From the NCBI RefSeq assembly GCF_000621505.1, contig NZ_JHYD01000010.1, forward strand, positions 62,001 to 126,000: a DNA stretch of 64,000 bases. Direction: 5' to 3'. Source of the DNA: Ruminiclostridium cellobioparum DSM 1351 = ATCC 15832 (lineage in GTDB: Bacteria; Bacillota; Clostridia; Acetivibrionales; DSM-1351). Positions 34,390-42,856 of the stretch are shown one piece after another (positions within the stretch are counted from its first letter, which is position 1; each line of letters starts with the position of its first letter). Position numbers and translations under genes: made by a program. Under the pieces are notes generated by a model, which ran no database searches, was not told where the DNA came from, and saw nothing but the letters and a program-made list of their open reading frames with translations.

Positions 34390-34640
34390 CCTATAAGAGC
34401 AAACAATGGTTTAGTTTGGTAATAGTATAGCATAGTCCGGCATGAGCCGCAATTAAATACATATTTACCGGGCATGTTTTTTAAGCGGCGAAATGCGGCT
34501 CTATTATCTTCATTAATAGTTATAACAAAAAAAGCTTTTTTAATAGCTTTTTTTCGTTAATAACACGCCCGGCACAAGCTGCAAGGCAGCGCAGTGCGGC
34601 CCAATAATCTTCCTTTGCCGTAATCAGCCGTTTTTTATTA
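34390..34640. other. Intergenic region with weak hairpin and degenerate repeats
   Basis: No credible gene lies here. AAAAAAAGCT and AGCTTTTTTT at 34524-34558 form a GC-poor hairpin that could end minus-strand transcription from the hydrolase gene. Two segments of about 55 bases, starting near 34468 and 34567, resemble each other (CCGGGCA..., GCGGC-C-AT-ATCTTC), each with a GC-rich stem. They look like worn copies of one small element. Confidence 0.5.
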
Positions 34641-34647
34641 TAAAATA

Positions 34648-35328
34648 TTAAATTTGCTGTGATTTACCTGAGACATAAAAATAGTTGGCCATGTTATTCC
34701 GCTTTATCAGGTTATAAAAGTGAAGGCAGGTCTTTGTAACTTCCTTTACAAATCCCAGTCTCATATAGAACTCACCCGACTCGGGACAGGTATTTGCAAC
34801 CGGTTTATAATTCTTTAAGCATCCGCTGAAAACAGTGTATCTATCCAGAAACATCTGCATTTCATCAGGAACTATATTTCTTGATACATAACTGTTGGAA
34901 ATGATTTTTCCCCTGGACAGGGACTGTGCAACAAAATCCGAGCAGGTGTACGCTTTATAGGTATTAACTCTATGACCCAGGAAAATACCTATGGCAGCCA
35001 GCGTATTATATATATTTTCCTCGCTGTCATCCCTGATACCATATATGAACATCTTAATTTTTTCATACTGCTTGTTGCTTACAGGAATTTTATACACTTT
35101 TATATAAACCTCGCCCTGGTCCCTTCCATGTGAGAGTCTTTGAGGAAATTCCCTGACAAAACCACCTACTAAAGGATTGGAAGCTCTGTAACGAGCAAAG
35201 GAATACATCTCTTCCCAGCCTTCTGTCAAACTGATGGAGGAATGATTAAAGGAACTCCTGGTCAGTACTCTTATAAACTTCCCCATCATTGTAGGAGTAG
35301 CGGATAATATGACGTATATATTCTTCAC
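34648..35328 (-). CDS. YiiX/permuted NlpC-P60-like hydrolase
   Basis: A protein of about 226 residues starting at GTG (35326-35328) behind GGAGGTTATT. A His-containing motif 'RSSFNHSSISLTEGWEEMYS' comes before a Cys motif 'YKAYTCSDFVAQSLSRGK', the reversed order of catalytic His and Cys that marks circularly permuted NlpC/P60 (YiiX-like) folds. Such enzymes act on lipids or peptidoglycan-like amides; the substrate is unknown. No signal peptide is evident. The frame opens upstream at 35400 without a binding site. Confidence 0.7.
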   Translation of the reverse strand: MKNIYVILSATPTMMGKFIRVLTRSSFNHSSISLTEGWEEMYSFARYRASNPLVGGFVREFPQRLSHGRDQGEVYIKVYKIPVSNKQYEKIKMFIYGIRDDSEENIYNTLAAIGIFLGHRVNTYKAYTCSDFVAQSLSRGKIISNSYVSRNIVPDEMQMFLDRYTVFSGCLKNYKPVANTCPESGEFYMRLGFVKEVTKTCLHFYNLIKRNNMANYFYVSGKSQQI

Positions 35329-35452
35329 AATAACCTCCACAAACAAATAAGTCAATGCAAACTGAAACTGTATTTGAGGGTTGCAACCCCGCTGAAACAA
35401 TTTGCCGCTATAATGATATATACGATAATGATTTAGGAAAGTATGATTTCCT

Positions 35453-36148
35453 TTAGAATAATCCCACCCTGGAAAGTATTGTGGCTATTATAACGGTGAC
35501 AAGCCCTGCCAGGCCTATGGCCAGGCCGCTCATGGCCCCTTCGGTTTCACCGAGCTCAACTGCCTTGGTTGTCCCCAGTGCATGTGCCGAAGTACCGATT
35601 GCTATACCCTTGGCTGTTTTATCCTTTATACTTAATACCTTCAATAATGCCGGTGCCAAAACCGCCCCAACTATTCCGGTTATAACTATGGCTGCTACTG
35701 TAACCGACGGTATTCCACCGAGTTGGTTTGACAACTCTATGCCCAAAGGTGTGGTTATTGACTTTGGAATAAGCGAGGCAAGTAATTCCGGCGAAAGGCC
35801 AAATGCCTTTCCCATAAGCCATATACTGAGAATGGCAGTAATGCAGCCCACAATTACACCGCCAATTATTGCCGCATAGTCCTTTTTCAGAGAATGGATA
35901 TTTTTATATAGAGGAACAGCAAGTATCACGGTAGCCGGAGTTAAAAACAGAGATATAAAATCTCCGCCCTTTTTGTAATCCTCCAGCGGTATTTTAAAAA
36001 CAATCAATATTCCAATAACAATTAAAATTGCCAGCATTAAAGGATTTAAAACAGCCAGCCTTGTTTTTTTATTAACAAAAATACCTATTTCAAAGGCCAG
36101 TAATGAGATCAACAATGCAAATACAGGTGTTGATAATATTTCTTTCAC
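35453..36148 (-). CDS. lrgB: LrgB family membrane protein
   Basis: A 231-residue protein of the LrgB/CidB/YwbG family with many hydrophobic helices and the signatures 'YAAIIGGVIVGCITAILSIW', 'SLIPKSITTPLGIELSNQLG' and 'GIAIGTSAHALGTTKAVELG'. With LrgA it influences murein hydrolase export, cell lysis or metabolite (pyruvate) transport in other Firmicutes. Its GTG start overlaps the lrgA stop by four bases (GTGA) behind GGGGAGG, so the longer upstream frame is not used. Confidence 0.92.
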   Translation of the reverse strand: MKEILSTPVFALLISLLAFEIGIFVNKKTRLAVLNPLMLAILIVIGILIVFKIPLEDYKKGGDFISLFLTPATVILAVPLYKNIHSLKKDYAAIIGGVIVGCITAILSIWLMGKAFGLSPELLASLIPKSITTPLGIELSNQLGGIPSVTVAAIVITGIVGAVLAPALLKVLSIKDKTAKGIAIGTSAHALGTTKAVELGETEGAMSGLAIGLAGLVTVIIATILSRVGLF

Positions 36149-36495
36149 TTTGCTTTCCTCCCCTTGATCAACTGTACGGTCAGACCTGTAACAATCATTA
36201 CCAGAATGGTGGAAACAAAGCATATGGCCATGATAGGTACCAGATTCTTTTTCAGTATGCCTGCATATGCCAGAAGGCCCACTCCCGAGGGTATAAAAAA
36301 GAATGCAAGGTGATCAAGCAAAAAACCGCTTATTTCCTCTATCATTTCAACTTTAATAACTCCGGTAATCAGGCAAACAAACAGCAATATCATACCGATG
36401 ATACTGCCTGGAAGCGGAACATGTACAACCTTATTCAGCACTTCACCTATAACACAAATTATTAGTACGATTAAAAACTGCCTCAATAATTTCAT
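36145..36495 (-). CDS. lrgA: LrgA/CidA family holin-like protein
   Basis: A 116-residue protein with four predicted membrane helices. 'VHVPLPGSIIGMILLFVCLI' and 'FFFIPSGVGLLAYAGIL' are the LrgA/CidA hallmarks. The family is described as holin-like and as a partner of LrgB in autolysis control and carbon overflow metabolism. It is the first gene of a two-gene operon, translationally coupled to lrgB. Confidence 0.92.
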   Translation of the reverse strand: MKLLRQFLIVLIICVIGEVLNKVVHVPLPGSIIGMILLFVCLITGVIKVEMIEEISGFLLDHLAFFFIPSGVGLLAYAGILKKNLVPIMAICFVSTILVMIVTGLTVQLIKGRKAK

Positions 36496-36558
36496 TTAAC
36501 CCCGACACACCCTCATTCATACATCTAAATATTGTTATGTCCATCGTTCATCTGTATG

Positions 36559-38538
36559 CTATACTCTCTTCTTCAGCTCTTCAATTTTGTCTCTCAGTTG
36601 AGCTGCCCGTTCAAATTGCAGGTCTGCGGCAGCCTGCTTCATCTCTTTCTGAAGTTTTGAAATCAGTTTTTCCAATTCCTCAACAGACATGAGATTTGGT
36701 TTATCCTTACCAGTATAATATGATTCCTCCTCCTCTGCAACCTTTGTCGCTTCGATTAAGTCTCTGACTGATTTTTGTATGGTTGTTGGCACAATACCAT
36801 GAGTATTGTTAAAATCCATCTGAAGCTGTCTTCTTCTGTTGGTTTCACTTATGGCTCTGTGCATTGAACCGGTTATATTGTCGGCATACATGATTACCTT
36901 TCCTTCAGAGTTTCTGGCGGCACGTCCTATTGTCTGGATCAGGGAAGTTTCCGATCTGAGGAAGCCTTCCTTGTCTGCATCCAGTATGGCAACAAGCGAA
37001 ACCTCAGGTATATCAAGCCCCTCTCTGAGAAGGTTTATACCTATCAGCACGTCAAATACCCCCAGACGCAAATCCCTGATTATTTCCATTCTCTCAAAAG
37101 TTGCAACATCGGAATGAAGATATTTTACTTTAATATCAAGTTCCTTCATGTAATCGGTCAAATCTTCGGCCATTTTCTTGGTAAGTGTTGTAACAAGTAC
37201 TCTTTGTCTTATTTCAGCCCTGGAATTTATTTCTCCGATCAAATCATCTATCTGTCCCTTGACCGGTCTGATTATTATCTCAGGATCAATAAGCCCGGTA
37301 GGCCTGATAATCTGCTCAACCACCTGTGTGGAGTGCTCTCTCTCATAGGCGGCCGGCGTGGCGCTGACATAGACCACTTGATTTACTCTTTCCTCAAATT
37401 CATTGAATTTAAGCGGCCTGTTATCAAAAGCGGAAGGCAGTCTAAAACCGTACTCAACCAGTGATTCCTTTCTGGATCTGTCTCCGTTGTACATTGCCCC
37501 TATCTGGGAAACTGTAACGTGGGATTCGTCTATTACCAGAAGATAATCGTCGGGAAAGTAATCCATTAGTGTAAAGGGCGAACTTCCGGGCTCTCTGCCG
37601 CTGATATGCCTTGAATAATTCTCGATACCCTGGCAGAAACCTATTTCAGACATCATCTCAAGATCATATCTGGTTCTCTGCTCAAGCCGCTGGGCTTCAA
37701 GCAGCTTGCCCTCCATTTTCAGCTGTTCAAGACGTTCTTCCAGCTCCTGCTCAATGGTCACCATGGCTTTTTCCATTTTAGGCCTCGTAGTAGCGTAGTG
37801 AGATGCCGGGAAAACAGCTATATGCGATCTTGTTCCTTTTATTTCCCCAGTCAGGTAATCAACCTCTGTTATCCTTTCTATCTCATCCCCAAAAAATTCA
37901 ACTCTCAGAACCATTTCAGAGCTGTTTGCCGGAAAGATTTCAAGCACATCCCCTCTTGCTCTGAACCTGCCTCTTCTGAAATCTATCTCATTTCTCTCAT
38001 ATTGAATATCAACAAGCTTGCGTATTATTTCATCCCTGTCCTTCTGCATCCCTACCCTGAGTGAAAGCATAAGGTCGGTATAGTCCTCCGGATCACCCAG
38101 ACCATAAATACAGGAAACGCTGGCAACGATAATTACGTCCCTTCTTTCAAAAAGAGCGGCAGTTGCCGAGTGCCGGAGCTTATCTATTTCCTCGTTCACC
38201 GAGGAATCCTTCTCAATATAGGTATCTGTCGACGGGATATAAGCCTCGGGCTGATAATAGTCATAATAACTTACAAAATACTCTACGACATTATTCGGAA
38301 AAAATTCCTTAAACTCGCTGCATAGCTGTGCGGCAAGGGTTTTGTTATGGGCGATGACAAGCGTAGGCTTTTGAACCTGTTCTATGACCTTTGCCACAGT
38401 ATAGGTTTTACCGGAACCGGTAACACCCAGCAGAGTCTGATGCTTTTGTCCCTCTATTATCCCCTTGCTCAACTTTTCTATAGCTACAGGCTGATCGCCC
38501 TTTGGTTTATATTCCGAAACAACTTCAAATCTGTTCAT
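36559..38538 (-). CDS. uvrB: Excinuclease ABC subunit B
   Basis: A 659-residue UvrB. Walker A is '[17 protein letters not shown]' near residue 39; the damage-probing beta-hairpin is in '[20 protein letters not shown]'; the helicase motifs include '[14 protein letters not shown]' and '[20 protein letters not shown]'. The C-terminal UVR domain ('[20 protein letters not shown]') contacts UvrC. It opens damaged DNA in nucleotide excision repair. A LexA-type box overlaps its promoter, so it is SOS controlled. The ATG follows GGGAGGACAT. Confidence 0.97.
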   Translation of the reverse strand: MNRFEVVSEYKPKGDQPVAIEKLSKGIIEGQKHQTLLGVTGSGKTYTVAKVIEQVQKPTLVIAHNKTLAAQLCSEFKEFFPNNVVEYFVSYYDYYQPEAYIPSTDTYIEKDSSVNEEIDKLRHSATAALFERRDVIIVASVSCIYGLGDPEDYTDLMLSLRVGMQKDRDEIIRKLVDIQYERNEIDFRRGRFRARGDVLEIFPANSSEMVLRVEFFGDEIERITEVDYLTGEIKGTRSHIAVFPASHYATTRPKMEKAMVTIEQELEERLEQLKMEGKLLEAQRLEQRTRYDLEMMSEIGFCQGIENYSRHISGREPGSSPFTLMDYFPDDYLLVIDESHVTVSQIGAMYNGDRSRKESLVEYGFRLPSAFDNRPLKFNEFEERVNQVVYVSATPAAYEREHSTQVVEQIIRPTGLIDPEIIIRPVKGQIDDLIGEINSRAEIRQRVLVTTLTKKMAEDLTDYMKELDIKVKYLHSDVATFERMEIIRDLRLGVFDVLIGINLLREGLDIPEVSLVAILDADKEGFLRSETSLIQTIGRAARNSEGKVIMYADNITGSMHRAISETNRRRQLQMDFNNTHGIVPTTIQKSVRDLIEATKVAEEEESYYTGKDKPNLMSVEELEKLISKLQKEMKQAAADLQFERAAQLRDKIEELKKRV

Positions 38539-38599
38539 ATGTCCTCCCTGCCATTAACCGGTCTCTCATAACTTATATTGCTTCAAACAATCAAATTAA

Positions 38600-38638
38600 A
38601 TTATAACATAAAGCAGAGCAAAAGCAAACATACGTTTG
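38600..38638 (-). promoter_or_regulatory. uvrB promoter with LexA (SOS) box
   Basis: On the minus strand TTGCTT (38622-38627) and TATAAT (38600-38605) are 16 bases apart. The 14-base palindrome CAAACGTATGTTTG at 38625-38638 overlaps the -35 hexamer and fits the Firmicutes SOS box (cGAACrnryGTTyg) with A for G at one position on each side. Binding of LexA would block the promoter until DNA damage. Confidence 0.75.
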
Positions 38639-38658
38639 CCTTTGCTCTGCTTTATGTT
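38605..38658. terminator. Long palindrome: mntP terminator around the SOS box
   Basis: AACATAAAGCAGAGCAAA (38605-38622) pairs with its complement at 38641-38658, and the inner GCAAAC/GTTTGC continues the stem with one mismatch. The stem follows the mntP stop on the minus strand by about 25 bases. Its loop and inner stem are the LexA box of the next gene. There is no long T-run, so termination is likely but not certain. Confidence 0.6.
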
Positions 38659-38682
38659 TATGTTATATGCGCTCCAAGTATC

Positions 38683-39252
38683 TCATACGTGAAAAAACAT
38701 GTGCTCGATGAATATTTTAATTCCTATGGATATTAAAATAATACCGCCTGCTATACCTGCCCGCTTTCCCAGCAGATTTCCGAATCTTTTGGCTACAAGT
38801 ATCGCTGCCGTACAACAGACAAATGTTACAATGCTTATAATAGTTATTGAATAATAAATATCCACATTCAGGGCCGATAAACTCACTCCGACCGCCAGGG
38901 CGTCAATGCTTGTTGCCACAGCCTGAACAAAAAGCAGCTTCAAGGTAAGTGAAAACAAGCTGCACTCCTGATTTATCTCGGCTTTTATTGCTTCATGCAG
39001 CATTTTCCCGCCTATTATGGCCAGAAGAATAAATGCTATCCAGTGATCAAACCTGCTGATTACATCCTCAAAATTGTTTGCGGCAAAATAGCCTATCAGC
39101 GGCATGATGCCCTGAAAAGCAGCAAACATCAGAGCCATCTTCAGGACATGTTTAAGTTTTATTTTATCAATACACAGGGAATTGGATATGGACACTGCCG
39201 AAGCATCCATGGAAAGTCCCAATGCCAATAATATCAATTCTGTCAGTGCCAT
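38683..39252 (-). CDS. mntP: Manganese efflux pump MntP
   Basis: A 189-residue protein with six predicted membrane helices. It has the MntP (DUF204) features 'LALGLSMDASAVSISNSLCI' near the N-terminus and, in the second half, 'AVATSIDALAVGVSLSALNV'. The paired Asp motifs bind manganese in the exporter. It protects against manganese overload. I looked for a yybP-ykoY riboswitch upstream and did not see one. It is probably monocistronic. Confidence 0.93.
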   Translation of the reverse strand: MALTELILLALGLSMDASAVSISNSLCIDKIKLKHVLKMALMFAAFQGIMPLIGYFAANNFEDVISRFDHWIAFILLAIIGGKMLHEAIKAEINQECSLFSLTLKLLFVQAVATSIDALAVGVSLSALNVDIYYSITIISIVTFVCCTAAILVAKRFGNLLGKRAGIAGGIILISIGIKIFIEHMFFHV

Positions 39253-39402
39253 ACAATTCTCCTAAAACACATGTATATTATCAGCAAAATAATTTACTGA
39301 TAGGAAAAATAGCAGCTTTGTTAAGGATTTAATGAATATATTCTTTTGACGCTCGTATCACTAATTTATATTCTTCAAACAGAAGTATTATTTCCTTAAC
39401 AT

Positions 39403-39462
39403 AAAAAAACAGGAACCATTCCACTGCAAAGTCAAATCGACGTATGAAATGATCCCTGTTCC
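39403..39462 (-). terminator. Terminator after trpS
   Basis: On the minus strand AACAGGGATCATTTC pairs imperfectly with GGAATGGTTCCTGTT across a loop of about 25 bases, followed by seven T. It lies seven bases after the trpS stop. Confidence 0.75.
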
Positions 39463-39468
39463 ATTTCC

Positions 39469-40479
39469 CTAGCTTCTTGGCAGCAAACCAATTTTTCTTT
39501 GAACCTTTGAAAGTGTCTTTCTTGCCATATAAGCCGCTTTTTCAGAATTTTCCTTTAATATGGAATTAAGATAATCCTTGTTTGCAGTCAGGTCGTTATA
39601 TTTCTGCTGAACAGGTCTGAGCATTTCAGCAACAGACTGGCCTGTGACTTCCTTTAAGTCACCATAGGACCTTCCGTCAAATTCCTTTTCTATATCAGAA
39701 AAAGTCTTGCCGGTTACTGCGGAATATATACTTATCAAATTGCTTACACCGGGTTTATTGACCTCATCATATCTTATTTCACGTTCTGAATCGGTAACCG
39801 CCCTTTTAAACTTGCGAAGGACCGCATCTTCCTTGTCAAGTATAAATACATATGCATTTTCATTTTCATCGGATTTGGACATTTTCTTTTCCGGCTCCTG
39901 GAGGCTCATTATCTTTGCACCTATTTTAGGAATGTAAGGTTCAGGAATGGTAAAAGTATCTCCGTAAACATTATTAAATCTTTCTGCAATGTCTCTTGCT
40001 ATTTCCAGATGCTGCTTCTGGTCCTGACCTATGGGTACAAGCTCGGTCTGGTACAAAAGTATGTCTGCCGCCATAAGTACGGGATATGTGAATAGCCCCG
40101 CATTTATATTGTCGGAATGTTTTGCTGATTTATCCTTAAACTGGGTCATTCTGTTCAGTTCGCCCATATAGGTATAACAATTTAAAATCCATGCCAGCTC
40201 GGAATGAGCACTTACATGGGATTGCAGAAACAGGATACATTTCTGCGGATCAAGGCCGCAGGCCATATATAAAGCCAGCAGGTTCAGGCTGCGCTGTCTC
40301 AGCTCTGCAGGATTCTGTCTTACGGTGAGAGTATGGAGATCAACCACACAATAGAGGCATTCAAACTCATCCTGCATGGGAATCCAGTTTTTTATTGCAC
40401 CGAGGTAATTACCTATTGTAAGATTCCCTGAAGGCTGAACTCCGCTGAATATCCTCTTCTTTTGTTCTGTCCGTTCCAT
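39469..40479 (-). CDS. trpS: Tryptophanyl-tRNA synthetase
   Basis: A 336-residue class I synthetase that charges tRNA-Trp. The HIGH-type motif is 'GVQPSGNLTIGNYLGAIKNW' and the KMSKS motif 'EPEKKMSKSDENENAYVF' near residue 195. The full length and C-terminal anticodon-binding helices are typical. The start MERTEQ at 40477-40479 follows AAGGATG. The upstream sequence lacks the T-box core, so tRNA-dependent control is not supported. Confidence 0.96.
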   Translation of the reverse strand: MERTEQKKRIFSGVQPSGNLTIGNYLGAIKNWIPMQDEFECLYCVVDLHTLTVRQNPAELRQRSLNLLALYMACGLDPQKCILFLQSHVSAHSELAWILNCYTYMGELNRMTQFKDKSAKHSDNINAGLFTYPVLMAADILLYQTELVPIGQDQKQHLEIARDIAERFNNVYGDTFTIPEPYIPKIGAKIMSLQEPEKKMSKSDENENAYVFILDKEDAVLRKFKRAVTDSEREIRYDEVNKPGVSNLISIYSAVTGKTFSDIEKEFDGRSYGDLKEVTGQSVAEMLRPVQQKYNDLTANKDYLNSILKENSEKAAYMARKTLSKVQRKIGLLPRS

Positions 40480-40634
40480 TTTAAAACACATCCTTAAACA
40501 AATATTATTGGTATTTTATTGCACTCATTGTACAAATAAGTTTTTGCCACACCTGACAAGTTAAAAGCATCATAAATGATTTTATCATTAAAATAACAGT
40601 CATAACAAGGTATTTGTCCATATTCTTACCTTAT

Positions 40635-40811
40635 TTATTTTGATGCTCCGCCTTTTCTCGAATATGATATAAAAACAATAAGGAAGCCTATTCCTGCTAT
40701 AAAATAAAAAATAGAAGTTCTGGTACTTCCTGCAGAATATTTTAAGGCTGCAAAGCCCAACAGAATAATTGTAAAAAATATGCTCCCTGACCGCATTATT
40801 TTTTTATTCAC
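40635..40811 (-). CDS. Small membrane protein after the nucleoside transporter
   Basis: About 58 residues starting at GTG (40809-40811) behind GGAGGTTAAT. It is basic at the N-terminus ('NKKIMRSGSIFF') and has two hydrophobic segments ('FTIILLGFAALKYSAG' and 'IFYFIAGIGFLIVFISYS'). It follows the second permease by 18 bases, so it belongs to the transporter operon. Function unknown; it could be a small accessory subunit. Confidence 0.65.
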   Translation of the reverse strand: MNKKIMRSGSIFFTIILLGFAALKYSAGSTRTSIFYFIAGIGFLIVFISYSRKGGASK

Positions 40812-40829
40812 ATTAACCTCCATCTCCTG

Positions 40830-41771
40830 TTATCTGTCTTCCCTGAAATAAGGTTCTCCCAACGCCTTTGGCGGGTTATTTTCTTTGGACTTTTTCAAAG
40901 AAATCATAATCAATACTATTATTGTAGCAAAATATGGCAGCATGTCAAAAATACTTTGAGGTATATGCACATAACCCTGTAAATATAAACCCAGAATGCT
41001 CAGTGCTCCGAAGAAATACGAGCCCAGCATGGCCTTGTACGGATTCCATGTTACAAATATAACAAGTGCAACGGCTATCCAGCCTCTGCCCCCTGTTACT
41101 CCATCCTGCCAGGAAGGAACTGTGATCATCGACATATACGCTCCGGCAATCCCGCAAAGCATACCCCCGATAAGTATATGCACATATTTGTACAGGGCTA
41201 CATTAATTCCCGCAGTATCCGCCGCTCCGGGATTTTCCCCTACCATCCGCATATTCAGGCCCAATCTGGTTTTATACAGATATATTGCCAGAATGACAGC
41301 TACAACATAGCCCGCATATACCAGTACATTCTGATTGAACAAAGCCGGTCCCAGCACCGGAATATCTCCCAGCAAGGGCAGTTTTACAGGTGCAAAGCTG
41401 TTTCTCACGGAATCGGCCAAACCCTGTCCAACCATCTTTTGTCCCACAAAACTTGAAAAGCCTGTACCGAAAATGGTCAGTGAAAGACCTGAAACAATCT
41501 GATTTGCCCTGAGTGTTATTGTAAGGAAAGCAAAGATCAATGCTCCGCAAGCGCCGGCTATCATCCCGGCAAGTATGCCCAGAACAGGATTTCCTGTTGA
41601 AAGGGCAGCACTGAAGCCAATTACGGCACCCATCAGCATCATACCTTCCACACCCAGGTTCAGCTGGCCGACCTTTTCAGTGATAATTTCTCCCAGTGTG
41701 GCAAATAGCAGAGGAGTTCCGGCAGTGACGGCACCAGTCAGAATAAATGTTAAAATACTTATAAATGTCAT
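40830..41771 (-). CDS. Nucleoside ABC transporter permease (second subunit)
   Basis: A 313-residue membrane permease of the BPD_transp_2 family with about eight helices. 'EKVGQLNLGVEGMMLMGAVI' is the signature of the BMP-type nucleoside transporters (NupQ/YufQ, PnrE), and 'GENPGAADTAGINVALYKYV' marks the cytoplasmic loop that touches the ATPase. It pairs with the permease encoded five bases upstream to form the channel. Confidence 0.93.
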   Translation of the reverse strand: MTFISILTFILTGAVTAGTPLLFATLGEIITEKVGQLNLGVEGMMLMGAVIGFSAALSTGNPVLGILAGMIAGACGALIFAFLTITLRANQIVSGLSLTIFGTGFSSFVGQKMVGQGLADSVRNSFAPVKLPLLGDIPVLGPALFNQNVLVYAGYVVAVILAIYLYKTRLGLNMRMVGENPGAADTAGINVALYKYVHILIGGMLCGIAGAYMSMITVPSWQDGVTGGRGWIAVALVIFVTWNPYKAMLGSYFFGALSILGLYLQGYVHIPQSIFDMLPYFATIIVLIMISLKKSKENNPPKALGEPYFREDR

Positions 41772-41776
41772 TTGCT

Positions 41777-42856
41777 CTACGCTGCCTCCTTCTTTATCAA
41801 TTTATCCGTTTTTTGCTTTAAAACCAGTCTGTATTGGATAAAGAACTCACTTCCAAGTACAAAGAATAAGATCATACCCTGAATCAGCTGTGCAGCCGAG
41901 GAATGTATGCTGAACGCCGTTTGTATAAAGGTTCCCCCCTGCTGCAGCACTGCAAACAGGAAACAGACTATTACAATAACAGGAGCACTCAAACCTGCCA
42001 GCCAGGTTGTTATTATAGCGGTGAACCCGACCCCGTTGGCCACCTGGTAGCTTAAGGTATGGTTTACTCCCGATACCTGGAACATGCCTACCAGCCCGCA
42101 GAGTGCACCGCTGAGAATCAATGAGGACAATATTATCTTTTTAACATTCATACCTGCGTATCTTGCAGTGTTTTCGCTTTCTCCTATAACCTGTATCTCA
42201 TAGCCCCGCTTTGTTTTATTAATGAAAATATATACCAGAATTACAAGTACAACAGTTATTATCCAGCCTATGTGAATGCCGAACACTTCCGGGAGCGCCG
42301 CATTATCACCAAAAAGTGCGATTTTACCTGCCCCCAGGGCTTTGGGGTCCTTCCACGGACCATACTGTACATAGACTATTATTTTTTGGGCTATATAGTT
42401 CATCATCAGTGTAAACAAGGTTTCGTTGGTGCCGAACTGCGCCTTGAAAAAGGCAGGTATCAAAGCCCATATGCCGCCTGCAGCCGCCGAGGCCAGAAAC
42501 ATAAGCGGCAGCATGACATATACCGGCAGGTTTGACCAATACAAAGCGAAATAGCTGGCAGCAAATGCTCCCATTATTATCTGGCCTTCGGCACCAATAT
42601 TCCAGAATTTCATTCTGAAGGCTATTGAAATACCCAGTGATGAAACAATGAGGGGAATGGCCTGGATAATTGATTCCTTAAACCTGTACAGGGAGCCGAA
42701 GGACCCGTCCAGCATTGAAAGGTAAACCCTAAAGGGATTGAATCCAAGAAATAATATAAATATTCCGGCGGCAAGCAGTGCTCCCAGAATTGCAAGCAGT
42801 CTGAACATTACCGATTGCCGTTTTGTCAAATCCGTTCTTTTAACTATTCTGACCAT
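41777..42856 (-). CDS. Nucleoside ABC transporter permease (first subunit)
   Basis: A 359-residue permease of the same family (NupP/YufP, PnrD-type). Helices start near residue 20; 'FRMKFWNIGAEGQIIMGAFA' is the family signature and 'VIGESENTARYAGMNVKKII' the coupling loop. It begins directly after the ATPase stop, with no free bases, showing translational coupling. Together the genes encode an importer for purine nucleosides or related compounds. Confidence 0.93.
   Translation of the reverse strand: MVRIVKRTDLTKRQSVMFRLLAILGALLAAGIFILFLGFNPFRVYLSMLDGSFGSLYRFKESIIQAIPLIVSSLGISIAFRMKFWNIGAEGQIIMGAFAASYFALYWSNLPVYVMLPLMFLASAAAGGIWALIPAFFKAQFGTNETLFTLMMNYIAQKIIVYVQYGPWKDPKALGAGKIALFGDNAALPEVFGIHIGWIITVVLVILVYIFINKTKRGYEIQVIGESENTARYAGMNVKKIILSSLILSGALCGLVGMFQVSGVNHTLSYQVANGVGFTAIITTWLAGLSAPVIVIVCFLFAVLQQGGTFIQTAFSIHSSAAQLIQGMILFFVLGSEFFIQYRLVLKQKTDKLIKKEAA

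Noticed and set aside
39253-39402. yybP-ykoY manganese riboswitch before mntP
   Set aside because: No matching conserved loops in the upstream sequence.
40480-40634. T-box leader before trpS
   Set aside because: The T-box core and specifier loop are absent.
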